Shown in pieces: positions 9,065 to 20,023 of a DNA stretch of 64,000 bases. The stretch is taken from assembly GCF_003048615.2 (NCBI RefSeq), contig NZ_CP049263.1, positions 1,364,001 to 1,428,000 on the forward strand, given 5' to 3'. The stretch's first letter is position 1. The number at the start of each line of letters is the position of its first letter. Below the pieces are notes generated by a model. It ran no database searches, was not told the origin of the DNA, and worked only from the letters and a program-made list of their open reading frames with translations. A program made the position numbers and the translations under genes. The DNA comes from Campylobacter concisus (GTDB taxonomy: Bacteria > Campylobacterota > Campylobacteria > Campylobacterales > Campylobacteraceae).

Positions 9065-9864
9065 AAGATAAAAGCATTGATATAATTGAAAGGATGGAAA
9101 TATTACTTAGTGCCTTATACCAGGATGCACAAGATACTAAAAATTCAATTGTTTTTGATTACAATCCAGGCTATCCAAGATTTTTAAATTTTGATGCAGA
9201 AAATTTTATAAAAGCACTTGAAAATATTTGCAAATTTTTCCTTTACTATACTGAATACGCAAGTATTTCAATAATTTTTCATCTTAAAAATTATAGTTCT
9301 AAAGCAGTACACTTTAACATCAATATCAAGTCAAGTCGTAGCGTTATCAATCCAAAGCAGTATTATTTAAACAAAATAAACAAATATTTACAAAAAGCTA
9401 ATTCAACGCTGCTAAATCACAATGACGGCGAATTTATAATATCTTTAACGGCCACATTAAACAATATAAATTTGCAGCAAACGCTAATAAATCTAAAAAA
9501 TCAAACAAATGTTACTGCACTTATTGCTTGCGATGAAGACTCATTGTTTGACACCATTAGTGCTCAAGCGAATTTTTTAGGGTTAAAAGTGATTGGAAAA
9601 AATGACATAAACAACTTAATGAGGCATGTCACTGATTCCATATTTTCGCCTTTTATTATTTTTATAGAAAGTGAAATTTTAAAAGATGAAGCAACTTTAA
9701 ATAAGATAGTCGAGTTTAAAAATCTTAAAAACTTTAAAATAATAGTTATTTGCAAAAATGATCAACTTGCAAGTAATTTGCCAGAAAATTTTATAATTTT
9801 AAAACAGCCTTTTAGCACAGATAGTTTTCAACTAGCATTTAAAAATGCAATTAAAAATAATTAA
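9061..9864 (+). CDS. Degenerate kinase/receiver-like protein, unknown function
   Basis: I do not recognise this 267-residue protein as a named gene. Residues about 40-150 look like a worn histidine-kinase ATPase fold: ALENICKFFLYYTEYASISI resembles an N-box helix, and NDGEFIISLTA follows. Residues about 160-265 resemble a response-regulator receiver, with hydrophobic strands, an ACDEDS acidic pair and a late ILKQPFS loop like the receiver K-P-F motif. No phospho-accepting histidine domain is visible. Its ATG overlaps the queA stop (ATGA). Its codons are more AT-rich than those of its neighbours. Confidence 0.6.
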   Translation: MKDKSIDIIERMEILLSALYQDAQDTKNSIVFDYNPGYPRFLNFDAENFIKALENICKFFLYYTEYASISIIFHLKNYSSKAVHFNINIKSSRSVINPKQYYLNKINKYLQKANSTLLNHNDGEFIISLTATLNNINLQQTLINLKNQTNVTALIACDEDSLFDTISAQANFLGLKVIGKNDINNLMRHVTDSIFSPFIIFIESEILKDEATLNKIVEFKNLKNFKIIVICKNDQLASNLPENFIILKQPFSTDSFQLAFKNAIKNN

Positions 9865-9871
9865 CTAATTT

Positions 9872-10255
9872 TTAATTTATTTCAAGATATCTCTTTAAGA
9901 TGATAGTCGCTGAGACGCTATCAAGCCTGCCATCTCGCTTTGTGCTTGTATAAATTTCACTTGCCTCGCTGCTGCTAAAGGTCTCATCTTGATAGACGAT
10001 ATTAGCCTGCACATCAAGAAGCGAGACAAAGTGCTCTATGCGCCTTCTCATCTCATCCTCGCTACTACCGCCGATTGGCACGCCCACTACTAGCGTGTTT
10101 GGAGCGTATTCATTTACTTTTTGGCTTACATCTCTTGCGGCTTGATTTCTATTTTTTCTAAGAACTGGCTCAAGGGGCGTCACGACCTCGCCAAAGCCAA
10201 AAGCAAGCCCTATGCGCTTTAGTCCAACATCGATCGCCATAAATTTCTCTCTCAT
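9872..10255 (-). CDS. ruvX: RuvX/YqgF family pre-16S rRNA nuclease
   Basis: This 127-residue protein starts FMAIDVGLKRIGLAFG, the D-x-G-x-K-R-I-G signature of the YqgF fold. It continues with VVGVPIG and an E-T-F-S/S-S-E-A stretch and ends with the DSVSATIIL acidic motif. The family processes the 5' end of 16S rRNA and was earlier called a putative Holliday-junction resolvase. It overlaps dprA by four bases and is the last gene of the ilvC-dprA-ruvX run, ending seven bases from the convergent gene. Confidence 0.92.
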   Translation of the reverse strand: MREKFMAIDVGLKRIGLAFGFGEVVTPLEPVLRKNRNQAARDVSQKVNEYAPNTLVVGVPIGGSSEDEMRRRIEHFVSLLDVQANIVYQDETFSSSEASEIYTSTKRDGRLDSVSATIILKRYLEIN

Positions 10256-11022
10256 AGCACGCTTTTTACTCTTAAATTTAAAATTTCAACTAGCCCGTCA
10301 AGCTCGTACTCATAGATGATCTCGCCAAATTTAGACAATGCTTCATCAAGGCTAACGCCATTTTTGCAAAATTTCAAGATCTCATCATCAGCTTTTTCTT
10401 GCTCTTTTACCTCGCCAAAAAGTGAGGCAAATTTAACGTAATCATCGATAAGCTCGGCCTTTTTGCTAGCCAGTAAGGCATTTGTCCCACTACTCTCATT
10501 TATGCGCTGAGGCAGGACAAAGAGAGGGATTTTAAGCTCATTTGCAAGCCTTGCACTTTGCATCGAGCCACTTCTTAGATCAGCTTGTGCAACCACAAGA
10601 GCTTGCGCAAGCCCCACAACTATGCGGTTTCGCTCTAAAAATCTATAAGCGATCGGTGGCTCACCCTCGTCATACTCGCTTAGAGCCAAGCCTTTTTCAT
10701 AAATTTCTCTTATCGCTGCTTTATTTTGCGCTGGATAGATGATATCAAGTCCATTTGCAAAAACGCTGATAGTTCGTGGCATGGCAGCCTTGTGCGCCGT
10801 GATATCCACGCCGATAGCCCCACCACTTACCACGCAGACATTTGCGCTTTTTAGGGCTGCGCAAAGTGCCGTGACACACTCTTTTGTATAGACACTTGCC
10901 TTTCTTGAGCCAACAACTGCTACTTTTGGCATGCTAAGAAGCGAGGTATCGCCTATGAAATTTAGCTCTTTTGGGGGATTTTTTAGCCTATTTAGCGCCT
11001 CTGGGATGATTTTAAGCTTCAT
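10252..11022 (-). CDS. dprA: DNA processing protein DprA
   Basis: DprA binds incoming single-stranded DNA and loads RecA during natural transformation. The 256-residue protein has the Rossmann-like core: VAVVGSRKAS, then SGGAIGVDITAHKAA and GSMQSARLANE. There is a short C-terminal helical region after about residue 205 that may be a winged-helix domain. It overlaps the upstream deacetylase-like gene and ruvX by four bases each, so the three genes are co-transcribed. Confidence 0.93.
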   Translation of the reverse strand: MKLKIIPEALNRLKNPPKELNFIGDTSLLSMPKVAVVGSRKASVYTKECVTALCAALKSANVCVVSGGAIGVDITAHKAAMPRTISVFANGLDIIYPAQNKAAIREIYEKGLALSEYDEGEPPIAYRFLERNRIVVGLAQALVVAQADLRSGSMQSARLANELKIPLFVLPQRINESSGTNALLASKKAELIDDYVKFASLFGEVKEQEKADDEILKFCKNGVSLDEALSKFGEIIYEYELDGLVEILNLRVKSVL

Positions 11023-12467
11023 AAAATATCTTTTAGATAAACAACTTCTACATCTTTTAAGATATTGTTTTTGCTAGCTTTTATCACTGCGATAGTGTTT
11101 TTCTTTGGGTGTCCGATGGCGATCGCGTAGCCCCTTTTTTTGGCTAAATTTACAGCAGCTACAAGCTCACGCCTAACCGCACTAGCCGATGGATCATCAT
11201 CTAAAAATATATCTCTTGAAATGTAAGGCTGATTATACTTTTTCGCAGCCCTTGCCACGGCTGTTTGAGCAATCGTCTTACTATCAACAAAGATAAAGCC
11301 CTGCTCTATCAGCGCTCTATAAGCCTTGTCCATCGCGTCATAATCACTAGTAAATCGTGATCCTGTGTGGTTGTTTGTATATTTTGCGCGCGGGAAGTCT
11401 TTGCGTATCTTTTTTATCTTTTCATGCATACTCTCAAAGCTCTCGTTTATCGTAAGAGTGCCTATCTCTGGACTATCAAAGTGCTTTGCCTGCATCGGCA
11501 GATGTATCATATAAAACTCAAACGTTCTAGCGATCGAAGGTGTATCTGGGTGAGTTTTTGTCGCTGGAAAAATAGACGGCGTTATCTTTAGACCAAGCGA
11601 CTTTATCATGCTAGCGTGCTCAAATGTCGCTACATCATCGATTATTAGCACTAGCTTGGCACGCCCTTTTACACTGCTATTTGGAGTAAATGGCACAACC
11701 GCAAAGTCATCTTTTTTCGCGCCCTCTTTTTGCGGTTTTTCGCTGTAAATTTGCTTCTTATCTTTTTTGCTAGGTTCAACCTCACTTTTTTTAGTAGGTT
11801 CTGGTTTTAAAATTTCACTATGCTTTAAATTTTCTTTTATGCTTAAATTTGCTTCAGCGCTTTTATTTTGCTCTGTTTTTGTATCTGCTTTTACTTCATT
11901 TTTGCCTGCGTAAAATGGCTCGATTATTTGCTCGACCTTTAATTCTGGCTTTTCTTCACTCTTTGCTTCAGATCTTGTATCTACGCTACTTTGCATATTT
12001 TTATATAAATTTGCAAGCAAATTTTTAGTATCGTTTTGCTCTTTTTTTGGCTCTTCTTTTTTAGCTTCTACTTTTACTTCAGGTTTTATCTCAGGAGTTA
12101 TCTTTTTTTGCTCTTTTGGCTCAGTTTTTGGCTTTAAAGCAAGTTCGCTTTTGTGTTTAGGATCGGTAAAAATTTTACTTAAATTTTCATCTTCATCAAA
12201 TTTTAGAGGGTATTTTCTCTTTTCATACTCTTGTTTTTTATCTTTGCTAGCAACTTTTTGCTCTGCTTTTTTTGAAATTTGCTTCTCGCTCTTTGGCTCA
12301 TTTACTTTGCTTATCTGCTCAACATCTTTATTTTTGATGCTAAGAGCTGCGATGAGTGCTACTATCAAAATAGCAGCAATGACGCCGATACCAAGGAAAA
12401 TTTTATTATGAGAGCGACCTGCACTCTTTTTTGCAGGACGCTTCTTTGTAGTCTTTTTTTCGCTCAA
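11019..12467 (-). CDS. Divergent polysaccharide deacetylase family protein
   Basis: The 482-residue protein has a lysine-rich start, one membrane anchor at about residues 27-45, a long charged K/E-rich linker (about 50-255) and a C-terminal NodB-like domain. That domain begins LVLIIDDVATFEHA and includes MIHLPMQAKHFD, NNHTGSRFT and IAIGHPKKNT. It matches the 'divergent polysaccharide deacetylase' group (YibQ type), likely an envelope protein facing the periplasm. Whether it still deacetylates a sugar is not shown. It lies between ilvC (3-base gap) and dprA. Confidence 0.85.
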   Translation of the reverse strand: MSEKKTTKKRPAKKSAGRSHNKIFLGIGVIAAILIVALIAALSIKNKDVEQISKVNEPKSEKQISKKAEQKVASKDKKQEYEKRKYPLKFDEDENLSKIFTDPKHKSELALKPKTEPKEQKKITPEIKPEVKVEAKKEEPKKEQNDTKNLLANLYKNMQSSVDTRSEAKSEEKPELKVEQIIEPFYAGKNEVKADTKTEQNKSAEANLSIKENLKHSEILKPEPTKKSEVEPSKKDKKQIYSEKPQKEGAKKDDFAVVPFTPNSSVKGRAKLVLIIDDVATFEHASMIKSLGLKITPSIFPATKTHPDTPSIARTFEFYMIHLPMQAKHFDSPEIGTLTINESFESMHEKIKKIRKDFPRAKYTNNHTGSRFTSDYDAMDKAYRALIEQGFIFVDSKTIAQTAVARAAKKYNQPYISRDIFLDDDPSASAVRRELVAAVNLAKKRGYAIAIGHPKKNTIAVIKASKNNILKDVEVVYLKDIL

Positions 12468-12470
12468 GGC

Positions 12471-13528
<1,058 letters not shown>

Positions 13529-13634
13529 ACTCTAGCCAGCAAAAATTCGGCTGAAACAGACAGAAACTAATTTTAAGTTTTATGATAATTTATTTTGCTA
13601 AAATACCCAAAAATTAATCAAAAGAGATGACTCA

Positions 13635-14453
13635 ATGAATGAATCAGTTTTTAAAAAAATCAAGGCACTTCCTCCATTAGATGATACTATTATACAGATC
13701 CAGCGCCTACATGCTGACGAAAATAGCTCGATAAATGACCTTACAAAAGTTGTCGAAAAGGACCCGATGCTAACTGCAAATATTTTGCGTTCAGCAAACT
13801 CTCCGCTTTATGGTTTTTCTCAAGAGATCACAACCATAGCAAGGGCTATTTCGCTATTTGGCATGGCTACTATCCGCGGTTTTGCACTTTCAAGTACTAT
13901 TAAAAAGAGCTTTTCTATAAATTTAGAGCCCTATGGCATCACTGCGCAAGATTTTTTAAATATTTCAATTATTCAAAATGCTTTGATGTACAACTGGTAT
14001 TCTAAAATCAAACCTAAGAGCCTTGAAATTCTTGCACCTGCTTCGTTTATGCTTGAAGTAGGCAAGATAGTCTTAGCTCACGAGCTAATAGAAAATAAGC
14101 AAGAAGCAGGATTTAGAGAAAAAATACAAAACATAGCAAGTCCCATCGATCTTGCTTTATTAGAGACAGAAATTTTAGATATGACAAATGAAGAGGTTAC
14201 TGCTAAAATTTTTGAGCAGTGGAATCTTGAGACAGAACTAAGCAACTCTATACTTTATTCAAACGCTCCAGAAGAAGGGCCTGATCATATAAAAGAGTTT
14301 GCAAGAGCGTTAAAAGTAGTAAAAACAGCGGTTAATATCTTTAACCAACTTGACGATATCAGCATACAAAACACAATGCCGATACTTGACGAATATGGCT
14401 TTGGACACGATACATTTTTAATGGCTGTTGCTAAGGTCAAAGACAATTTGTGA
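13635..14453 (+). CDS. HDOD domain protein
   Basis: This 272-residue protein is an HDOD domain (HD-related output domain) almost from end to end. It begins KIKALPPLDDTIIQIQRL and contains VEKDPMLTANILRSANSPLYGF, ISLFGMATIRGFAL and APASFMLEVGKIVLAHEL. HDOD proteins lack the catalytic HD pair of nucleotide phosphohydrolases and act in signalling. The C. jejuni relatives are linked to stress or surface traits, but no target is visible here. It overlaps rnr by four bases (GTGA). Confidence 0.9.
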   Translation: MNESVFKKIKALPPLDDTIIQIQRLHADENSSINDLTKVVEKDPMLTANILRSANSPLYGFSQEITTIARAISLFGMATIRGFALSSTIKKSFSINLEPYGITAQDFLNISIIQNALMYNWYSKIKPKSLEILAPASFMLEVGKIVLAHELIENKQEAGFREKIQNIASPIDLALLETEILDMTNEEVTAKIFEQWNLETELSNSILYSNAPEEGPDHIKEFARALKVVKTAVNIFNQLDDISIQNTMPILDEYGFGHDTFLMAVAKVKDNL

Positions 14454-16369
14454 AAGAATTTTTAACATCACTTCTCGTTGGCATCAAAGAAAAAGAGATA
14501 TCAAACGAAGACAAAGAGGTCTTACGTAATCTCCTAAACTTTGGTGTCGTAAGCTTACATAAAGATAAATTTTACCTAAACAACGGCTATGTCTGCGGCA
14601 AGCTTGACATCAGCCAAAACGCAACTGGCTTTATCATGCCATTTGACAAGCGCTTCAAGCAAGATATCATCGTCGAAAATAAAAATTTAAACAACTCTCA
14701 CCTTGGCGATATCGTGCTAGCAAAGCTTTTGCCACTTAAGAAAAAACGCCAAAGTGCTAAAATAGTGATGAGCCTAAAGCTTGCAAATGAGACAAGCGTG
14801 GTCTATACAAAACGCTTTGGGGCGGCTATTTTAGGGGTAAATTTAAAAACAGGGCTAAGCACAACCCTAAAGGCAACGCAAAAAAGCCTAAAGATGCTCC
14901 CGCTTGGGACGCTACTAAAGATAAACAACCTAAACAACGAAATAGTCGAGGTTTTAGGAAATTTAGAAGATCCGCTAAGCGATGAGAAAATTTCGCTTGC
15001 TATTTATAATAAAAATGATAAATTTAGCGAGGCTTGCGAGCTTGAAGCAAAGGCATTTGGCGATGAAGTCGATGCTAGCATGTATCCAAACAGGGTTGAT
15101 CTAAGAAATTTAGAGTTTTGTACGATCGATCCAGTCGATGCCAAAGACTTTGACGATGCCATATATTTTGATGAGAAAAAGCGCGAAATTTACGTCGCAA
15201 TTGCCGATGTAAGCGAGTATGTGACCGCATATAGCGCCATTGATAGCGAGGCTAAAAAAAGAGGCTTTTCTATTTACTTTCCGCACATCTCAGTGCCGAT
15301 GTTGCCGCGTGCGCTTAGTGAAAATATCTGCTCGCTAAAGCCAGACGTACCACGCCTTGCATTTTGTTTTAAAATTTCACTCGATGCAAACAATGATGTA
15401 AAAAAAGAGGAGCTTTTTGAGGCGATCATCCTTTCAAAAAGGCGCTTTAACTACGACGAGATCGATGAAATTTTAGAAGGTAAAAGAGAGTGTGAAATTT
15501 CATGGATCAAGCCACTTTTTAAACTCACCACGAAGCTTCGCAAAAAAAGGCTTTTGCACGCATTTGACTTCAGGACAAAAGAGCTTAGAATGAGCCTTGA
15601 TGAAGAGGGTCAAATTTTGCAAACTAGGTTTGAAAGCGACTCCGACTCACATAGACTTGTTGAAGACTGCATGCTTTTAGCAAACAAGGCCGCCGCAAAG
15701 CTCATCACAAAGGGCGTTTTTAGAAACCACGCTTCGCCTGATTTTAAAAAGATAGATACCTTGCTTGAGGACTTGCAGCTTTTGGGGCTTGATTTTGCCT
15801 ACGAGAGCGACCTTGCAAATTTGATAAGAAAGATCCAAGCAAAGGCCGATGAACTAGGCAACCGCGAAGAGATAGATAAGCTCATCATCAAGTCTCAAAA
15901 AAAGGCTGAATACTCAAGTGAGAATTTAGGCCACTTTGGGCTTGGATTTGATAGATACACGCACTTTACAAGCCCTATTAGACGCTATTCTGACCTTATT
16001 TTACACAGGCTTTTAAAGGCTAAAATTTCAAAAGATGATAAGCTTTACAACTTCTTGCTTTTAAACATCCAAAGCACATGTGCAACCTTAAGTGAGCTTG
16101 AAAGAGAGGCTGACAAGGTGGCCTACGACTTTATGGATAGGAAATTTGCGCGTTGGGCAGCTGCAAATATCGGCAAAGAGGTGCGCTGCTACGTGAGCGA
16201 AAACCAAAATGTCTTAGTTGCCAAGCTTGATGATTACTTTGTTGGAGCTAGGATTTTCATCACTGGATACAGCGCAAATTTACTTCAAAAGCTTGTCGTA
16301 AAGATCACAGAGGCCGACATCGCGAGCGCTAAAATTTTTGCAAAAGTAGTAAGAAAGATCGATGTATAG
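14450..16369 (+). CDS. rnr: Ribonuclease R (RNB family exoribonuclease)
   Basis: RNase R degrades structured RNA from the 3' end. The 639-residue protein has cold-shock-like domains first, then the RNB domain with active-site CTIDPVDAKDFDDAIYF (about residue 225), LPRALSENICSL and the late FTSPIRRYSDLILHR. It is shorter than E. coli RNase R (about 810) because the N-terminal and basic C-terminal extensions are reduced, as in other Campylobacter. The start is GTG at 14450, coupled to the HDOD gene. Confidence 0.93.
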   Translation: MKEFLTSLLVGIKEKEISNEDKEVLRNLLNFGVVSLHKDKFYLNNGYVCGKLDISQNATGFIMPFDKRFKQDIIVENKNLNNSHLGDIVLAKLLPLKKKRQSAKIVMSLKLANETSVVYTKRFGAAILGVNLKTGLSTTLKATQKSLKMLPLGTLLKINNLNNEIVEVLGNLEDPLSDEKISLAIYNKNDKFSEACELEAKAFGDEVDASMYPNRVDLRNLEFCTIDPVDAKDFDDAIYFDEKKREIYVAIADVSEYVTAYSAIDSEAKKRGFSIYFPHISVPMLPRALSENICSLKPDVPRLAFCFKISLDANNDVKKEELFEAIILSKRRFNYDEIDEILEGKRECEISWIKPLFKLTTKLRKKRLLHAFDFRTKELRMSLDEEGQILQTRFESDSDSHRLVEDCMLLANKAAAKLITKGVFRNHASPDFKKIDTLLEDLQLLGLDFAYESDLANLIRKIQAKADELGNREEIDKLIIKSQKKAEYSSENLGHFGLGFDRYTHFTSPIRRYSDLILHRLLKAKISKDDKLYNFLLLNIQSTCATLSELEREADKVAYDFMDRKFARWAAANIGKEVRCYVSENQNVLVAKLDDYFVGARIFITGYSANLLQKLVVKITEADIASAKIFAKVVRKIDV

Positions 16370-17360
16370 AAAAGATTTGGAGCTAAATTTAGCAAATGCA
16401 AATTTAAGCAACTACTTCTTGCTTTTTGGCGCAGATGAGTTTCAGATAGAGCTTTTTGGCAAGGAAATTTTGAGCTTTTATGCAAGTGAAGATGCAAATT
16501 TATTAAGCCTTTATTTTGACGAGTACAACTACGCTCAAGCAAGCTCTCACCTAAGCGAGCAGTCGCTTTTTGGCGGCAAAAATATCCTCTATGTAAAAAG
16601 CGACAAAAAGATCCCAGCAAAAGAGCTAAAAGAGCTCATCTCGCTTTGCTCAAAAAGCCATGACAACTACTTTTTATTTGAGCTTTATGAGGCCGATATG
16701 AAGCTAGTTTTTGATACGCAAAAGGCTTTTGGGACAAATTTTGCTAGATTTTTCAAGCCCTCAAACCCAGATGAAGCTATAAATTTACTAGCCAAAAGCT
16801 CGGCTAAAATAGGCCTAAACATAACCAAAAACGCACTTTATGAACTTTACTTTACGCATAATGAAAATTTATATCTCGCAGCAAGCGAGCTAACAAAACT
16901 AAAGAGCCTAAACACCCACATCGAACAAGACGATGTAAAAAGGCTAGTTTTTGGACTTGGCGGGATAAATTTTGATGATTTTTTTAACAAATTTATGGCT
17001 CTAAAGGATATAAAAAACGACTTTTTTACCTATCTAGAAGATCCAAATTTTAATGAAATTTTACTTCTAAACTCACTTTACAAAGCATTTTTTAGGCTAT
17101 TTAAAATTTACTCTTACATTAAGATAAATGGCCGATTAAATTTAGATGAGGCAATTGGTTATCAACCACCTGTAAATGTGGCAAATTTACTAAAAGCAAA
17201 TAGCTTAAAGCTAAGTTTAAATGCCTATTTAGAGATATTTAAAACGCTAAATTTAGCCGAGCTAGAGCTAAAAACAAATACAAAAATGGATAAAGAAATT
17301 TTCGTTTTATCAACCATTTTAAACCTCCAACATCTAATATCAACAGCAAATATTAAGTAA
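16362..17360 (+). CDS. holA: DNA polymerase III delta subunit
   Basis: HolA opens the sliding clamp as part of the clamp loader. The 332-residue protein has the weak but recognisable HolA pattern: YFLLFGADEFQIELFGKEI at the start, LSEQSLFGGKNILYV, then a three-helix C-terminal region with AASELTKL and GLGGINFDDFFNKFMAL. It has no functional Walker motif, as expected for delta. It overlaps rnr by eight bases, the same order as in C. jejuni. Confidence 0.85.
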   Translation: MYRKDLELNLANANLSNYFLLFGADEFQIELFGKEILSFYASEDANLLSLYFDEYNYAQASSHLSEQSLFGGKNILYVKSDKKIPAKELKELISLCSKSHDNYFLFELYEADMKLVFDTQKAFGTNFARFFKPSNPDEAINLLAKSSAKIGLNITKNALYELYFTHNENLYLAASELTKLKSLNTHIEQDDVKRLVFGLGGINFDDFFNKFMALKDIKNDFFTYLEDPNFNEILLLNSLYKAFFRLFKIYSYIKINGRLNLDEAIGYQPPVNVANLLKANSLKLSLNAYLEIFKTLNLAELELKTNTKMDKEIFVLSTILNLQHLISTANIK

Positions 17361-17380
17361 ATTTAAGCTAAAATCCACCC

Positions 17381-17415
17381 TTGCTTAATGCAAAATCCTT
17401 GCTCACAAAGTGAGC
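17381..17415 (+). promoter_or_regulatory. Two small hairpins in the rpsF leader
   Basis: Two perfect inverted repeats precede the ribosomal operon: TTGC-TTAAT-GCAA (17381-17393) and GCTCAC-AAA-GTGAGC (17401-17415), followed by AAGGAG and the rpsF start. Neither is followed by a T run, so they do not look like a terminator. S6:S18-type autoregulatory leaders are known in bacteria, but I do not see the CCG bulge of that motif. Confidence 0.4.
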
Positions 17416-17437
17416 TAAATATCCATAAGGAGAAAAA

Positions 17438-17857
17438 ATGAAACATTACGAGCTTTTATTTATTCTTAAGCCGACATTGACGGAAGAGGAAGTTAAAGCT
17501 AAGGTTGACTTCGTAAAAGAAGTCATAACAAAAAACGGCGGCGAGATCGCTACTGTCGTTGAGATGGGCACTAGAAAACTAGCTTATACCATCAAAAAAT
17601 ATGAGCGTGGAACATATTTTGTTATCTATTACAAAGCTCCACCAGCACTTCTTGCAGAGCTTACAAGAAACGTAAGAATCACAGAAGATATCATAAGATT
17701 TTTAAGCGTTAAATATGAAAACAAACGCGAAATCGCAGCTTGGGAAAGACTTTGCAAAGGTATCAAGCAAACTATAAAAAAAGAACCACGCGAGCCAAGA
17801 GCACCACGCGAGCCAAGAGCTGAAAAAGTAGACGAGCAAACATTTACAGAAGAATAA
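17438..17857 (+). CDS. rpsF: 30S ribosomal protein S6
   Basis: S6 binds S18 and 16S rRNA in the platform of the small subunit. The 139-residue protein starts [18 protein letters not shown] and has the conserved [20 protein letters not shown] and [13 protein letters not shown]. The C-terminal tail carries the repeated motif [12 protein letters not shown], an extension seen in some epsilonproteobacteria. It is followed 13 bases later by ssb and then rpsR, the conserved order. The AAGGAG ribosome site is clear. Confidence 0.97.
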   Translation: MKHYELLFILKPTLTEEEVKAKVDFVKEVITKNGGEIATVVEMGTRKLAYTIKKYERGTYFVIYYKAPPALLAELTRNVRITEDIIRFLSVKYENKREIAAWERLCKGIKQTIKKEPREPRAPREPRAEKVDEQTFTEE

Positions 17858-17870
17858 TCAAGGATAAAAA

Positions 17871-18425
17871 ATGTTCAATAAAGTAGTATTAGTTGGAAAT
17901 TTAACCAGAGATATAGAGCTTAGATATACTACTAGCGGGTCAGCTATCGGAAATTCTGGTATCGCTGTAACTAGAAGATTTAACACAAATGGTGAAAAAC
18001 GCGAAGAGACATGCTTTATTGACATATCATTCTTTGGCAAAGCAGCTGAGATAGCAAATCAGTATCTAAGTAAAGGCTCAAAGCTACTTGTTGAAGGAAG
18101 ATTGAAATTTGATCAATGGACCGACAACAATGGACAAAACCGCTCAAAGCACTCGATTGTAGTAGAAAATATGGAGATGCTTGGCGGAAATGGCGGAGCT
18201 GGTGGACAAAATCAAGGTGGATTTAATCAAAATAATTCATACTCACAACAAAGAAATTATGGCTCAAACAATAACTATGGTGATGGCGGATATCAAAACT
18301 CAGCACCACAAAGACAGCAAGCACAGCCACAAAATAAAAAGCAACAAGAGTATTATGAAGAGAAAATCCCTGATATAAATGTTGACGCTGACAATTTTGA
18401 AGGCGATAACGAAATACCGTTTTAA
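17871..18425 (+). CDS. ssb: Single-stranded DNA-binding protein
   Basis: The 184-residue SSB has an N-terminal OB fold ([38 protein letters not shown]), a glycine/glutamine/asparagine-rich linker (about residues 105-165) and the acidic C-terminal tip DNEIPF that docks partner repair proteins. It lies between rpsF and rpsR, the usual bacterial operon. Confidence 0.97.
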   Translation: MFNKVVLVGNLTRDIELRYTTSGSAIGNSGIAVTRRFNTNGEKREETCFIDISFFGKAAEIANQYLSKGSKLLVEGRLKFDQWTDNNGQNRSKHSIVVENMEMLGGNGGAGGQNQGGFNQNNSYSQQRNYGSNNNYGDGGYQNSAPQRQQAQPQNKKQQEYYEEKIPDINVDADNFEGDNEIPF

Positions 18426-18442
18426 TTTTAAAGGATAAAGAA

Positions 18443-18703
18443 ATGGCAGAAAAAAGAAAATATTCACGCAAATATTGCAAATTTACAGAAGCAAAGATTG
18501 ATTTTATAGACTACAAAGATACTTCACTTTTAAAGTATTGCTTATCAGAGAGATTTAAAATCATGCCAAGACGCCTAACTGGCACATCAAAAAGATATCA
18601 AGAGATGGTAGAAAAAGCAATCAAGAGAGCTCGTCACGCAGCCATCATACCTTATATAATTGATCGCAAAGACGTAGTTTCAAATCCTTTTGAAGGTCTA
18701 TAA
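18443..18703 (+). CDS. rpsR: 30S ribosomal protein S18
   Basis: The 86-residue S18 shows [35 protein letters not shown] and TGTSKRYQ, the strongly conserved rRNA-binding core. It is the last gene of rpsF-ssb-rpsR and is followed by a hairpin at 18715-18732. Confidence 0.97.
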   Translation: MAEKRKYSRKYCKFTEAKIDFIDYKDTSLLKYCLSERFKIMPRRLTGTSKRYQEMVEKAIKRARHAAIIPYIIDRKDVVSNPFEGL

Positions 18704-18714
18704 CTACCTTATTC

Positions 18715-18732
18715 GGACCCATATTTGGGTCC
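18715..18732 (+). terminator. Hairpin after rpsR, possibly bidirectional
   Basis: GGACCC-ATATTT-GGGTCC forms a 6-bp perfect stem 12 bases after the rpsR stop, followed by AACTTCTTTAG. It lies between rpsR and the CRISPR array, whose transcript should arrive from the other side, so it may stop both. The T run is weak. Confidence 0.6.
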
Positions 18733-19829
18733 AACTTCTTTAGAAATATTTTAAAATATCAATACTCATGTTAATAATTTAATATATCAAACTAAAAATG
18801 AAGTTGAAAACATATGTTTCAAACTCCAACGGAGTAAATTCTAATTAGGGATTGTCTTTGTAGAGTTAAAGCCAATATATGGTTTCAAACTCCAACGGAG
18901 TAAATTCTAATAAATTCTCCCAGTCTTGCCCTTCTAGGTTGCAAAGTTTCAAACTCCAACGGAGTAAATTCTAATATATATGGCTAGACTGGGCGGAGGA
19001 GATGTATAAGGCGTTTCAAACTCCAACGGAGTAAATTCTAATTCTAAAGCAATACCCCTAAAACATCGAGAACCAAGTTTCAAACTCCAACGGAGTAAAT
19101 TCTAATCTGGCTTTACCGATGAAGTAGAGCAAAAGGTTGTTTTGTTTCAAACTCCAACGGAGTAAATTCTAATCGTAATAGGATCAAGCCAATGACCCTC
19201 TCCATCATGTTTCAAACTCCAACGGAGTAAATTCTAATTATCAAGTATCTGTAAATGATTATTTTACAGATTTATAGTTTCAAACTCCAACGGAGTAAAT
19301 TCTAATCACCCATTTTCTCATTATAAAAATCAGGGCGACATTGTTTCAAACTCCAACGGAGTAAATTCTAATGATACTTGGGATTTTGATAGAGAGGAAT
19401 ACAGAAGTTTCAAACTCCAACGGAGTAAATTCTAATTTTGGCTGAAGAGGCAAAGAGGGGAGTAGCCACAAGTTTCAAACTCCAACGGAGTAAATTCTAA
19501 TAAAAGCAAAGAATATTTTGCTAGCCTCGCAGGTGTGTTTCAAACTCCAACGGAGCAAATTCTAATCATAATACTTGACGCATTTTTTGAAATTTGGAAA
19601 GGGCGTTTCAAACTCCAACGGAGTAAATTCTAATTCATAAAAATATCTGACGGCGACACTATCACTGTGCGTTTCAAACTCCAACGGAGTAAATTCTAAT
19701 TAGAAGATGATGAGATAAAAGCCTTGCACTCAAACGTTTCAAACTCCAACGGAGTAAATTCTAATTTAATTGCATTATAGAAAATGATTAAATTGCATTG
19801 TTTCAAACTCCAACGGAGTAAATTCTAAT

Positions 19830-20023
19830 TCTCTTTAGTTGCTTTGCTATTATTAACATAATAGTTTCAAACTCCAACGGAGTAAATTCTAATTAGAAAA
19901 GTTAGAATTGTTTAAAACTTTAGACGAATGTTTCAAACTCCAACGGAGTAAATTCTAATTCTCTTTAGTTGCTTTGCTATTATTAACATAATAGTTTCAA
20001 ACTCCAACGGAGTAAATTCTAAT
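19830..20023 (-). repeat. Duplicated spacer X-Y-X inside array
   Basis: The 34-bp spacer at 19830-19863 (beginning TCTCTTTAGTTGC) recurs exactly at 19960-19993, with one different spacer (19894-19929) between. It suggests a local recombination of two repeat-spacer units followed by partial loss. Confidence 0.97.
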
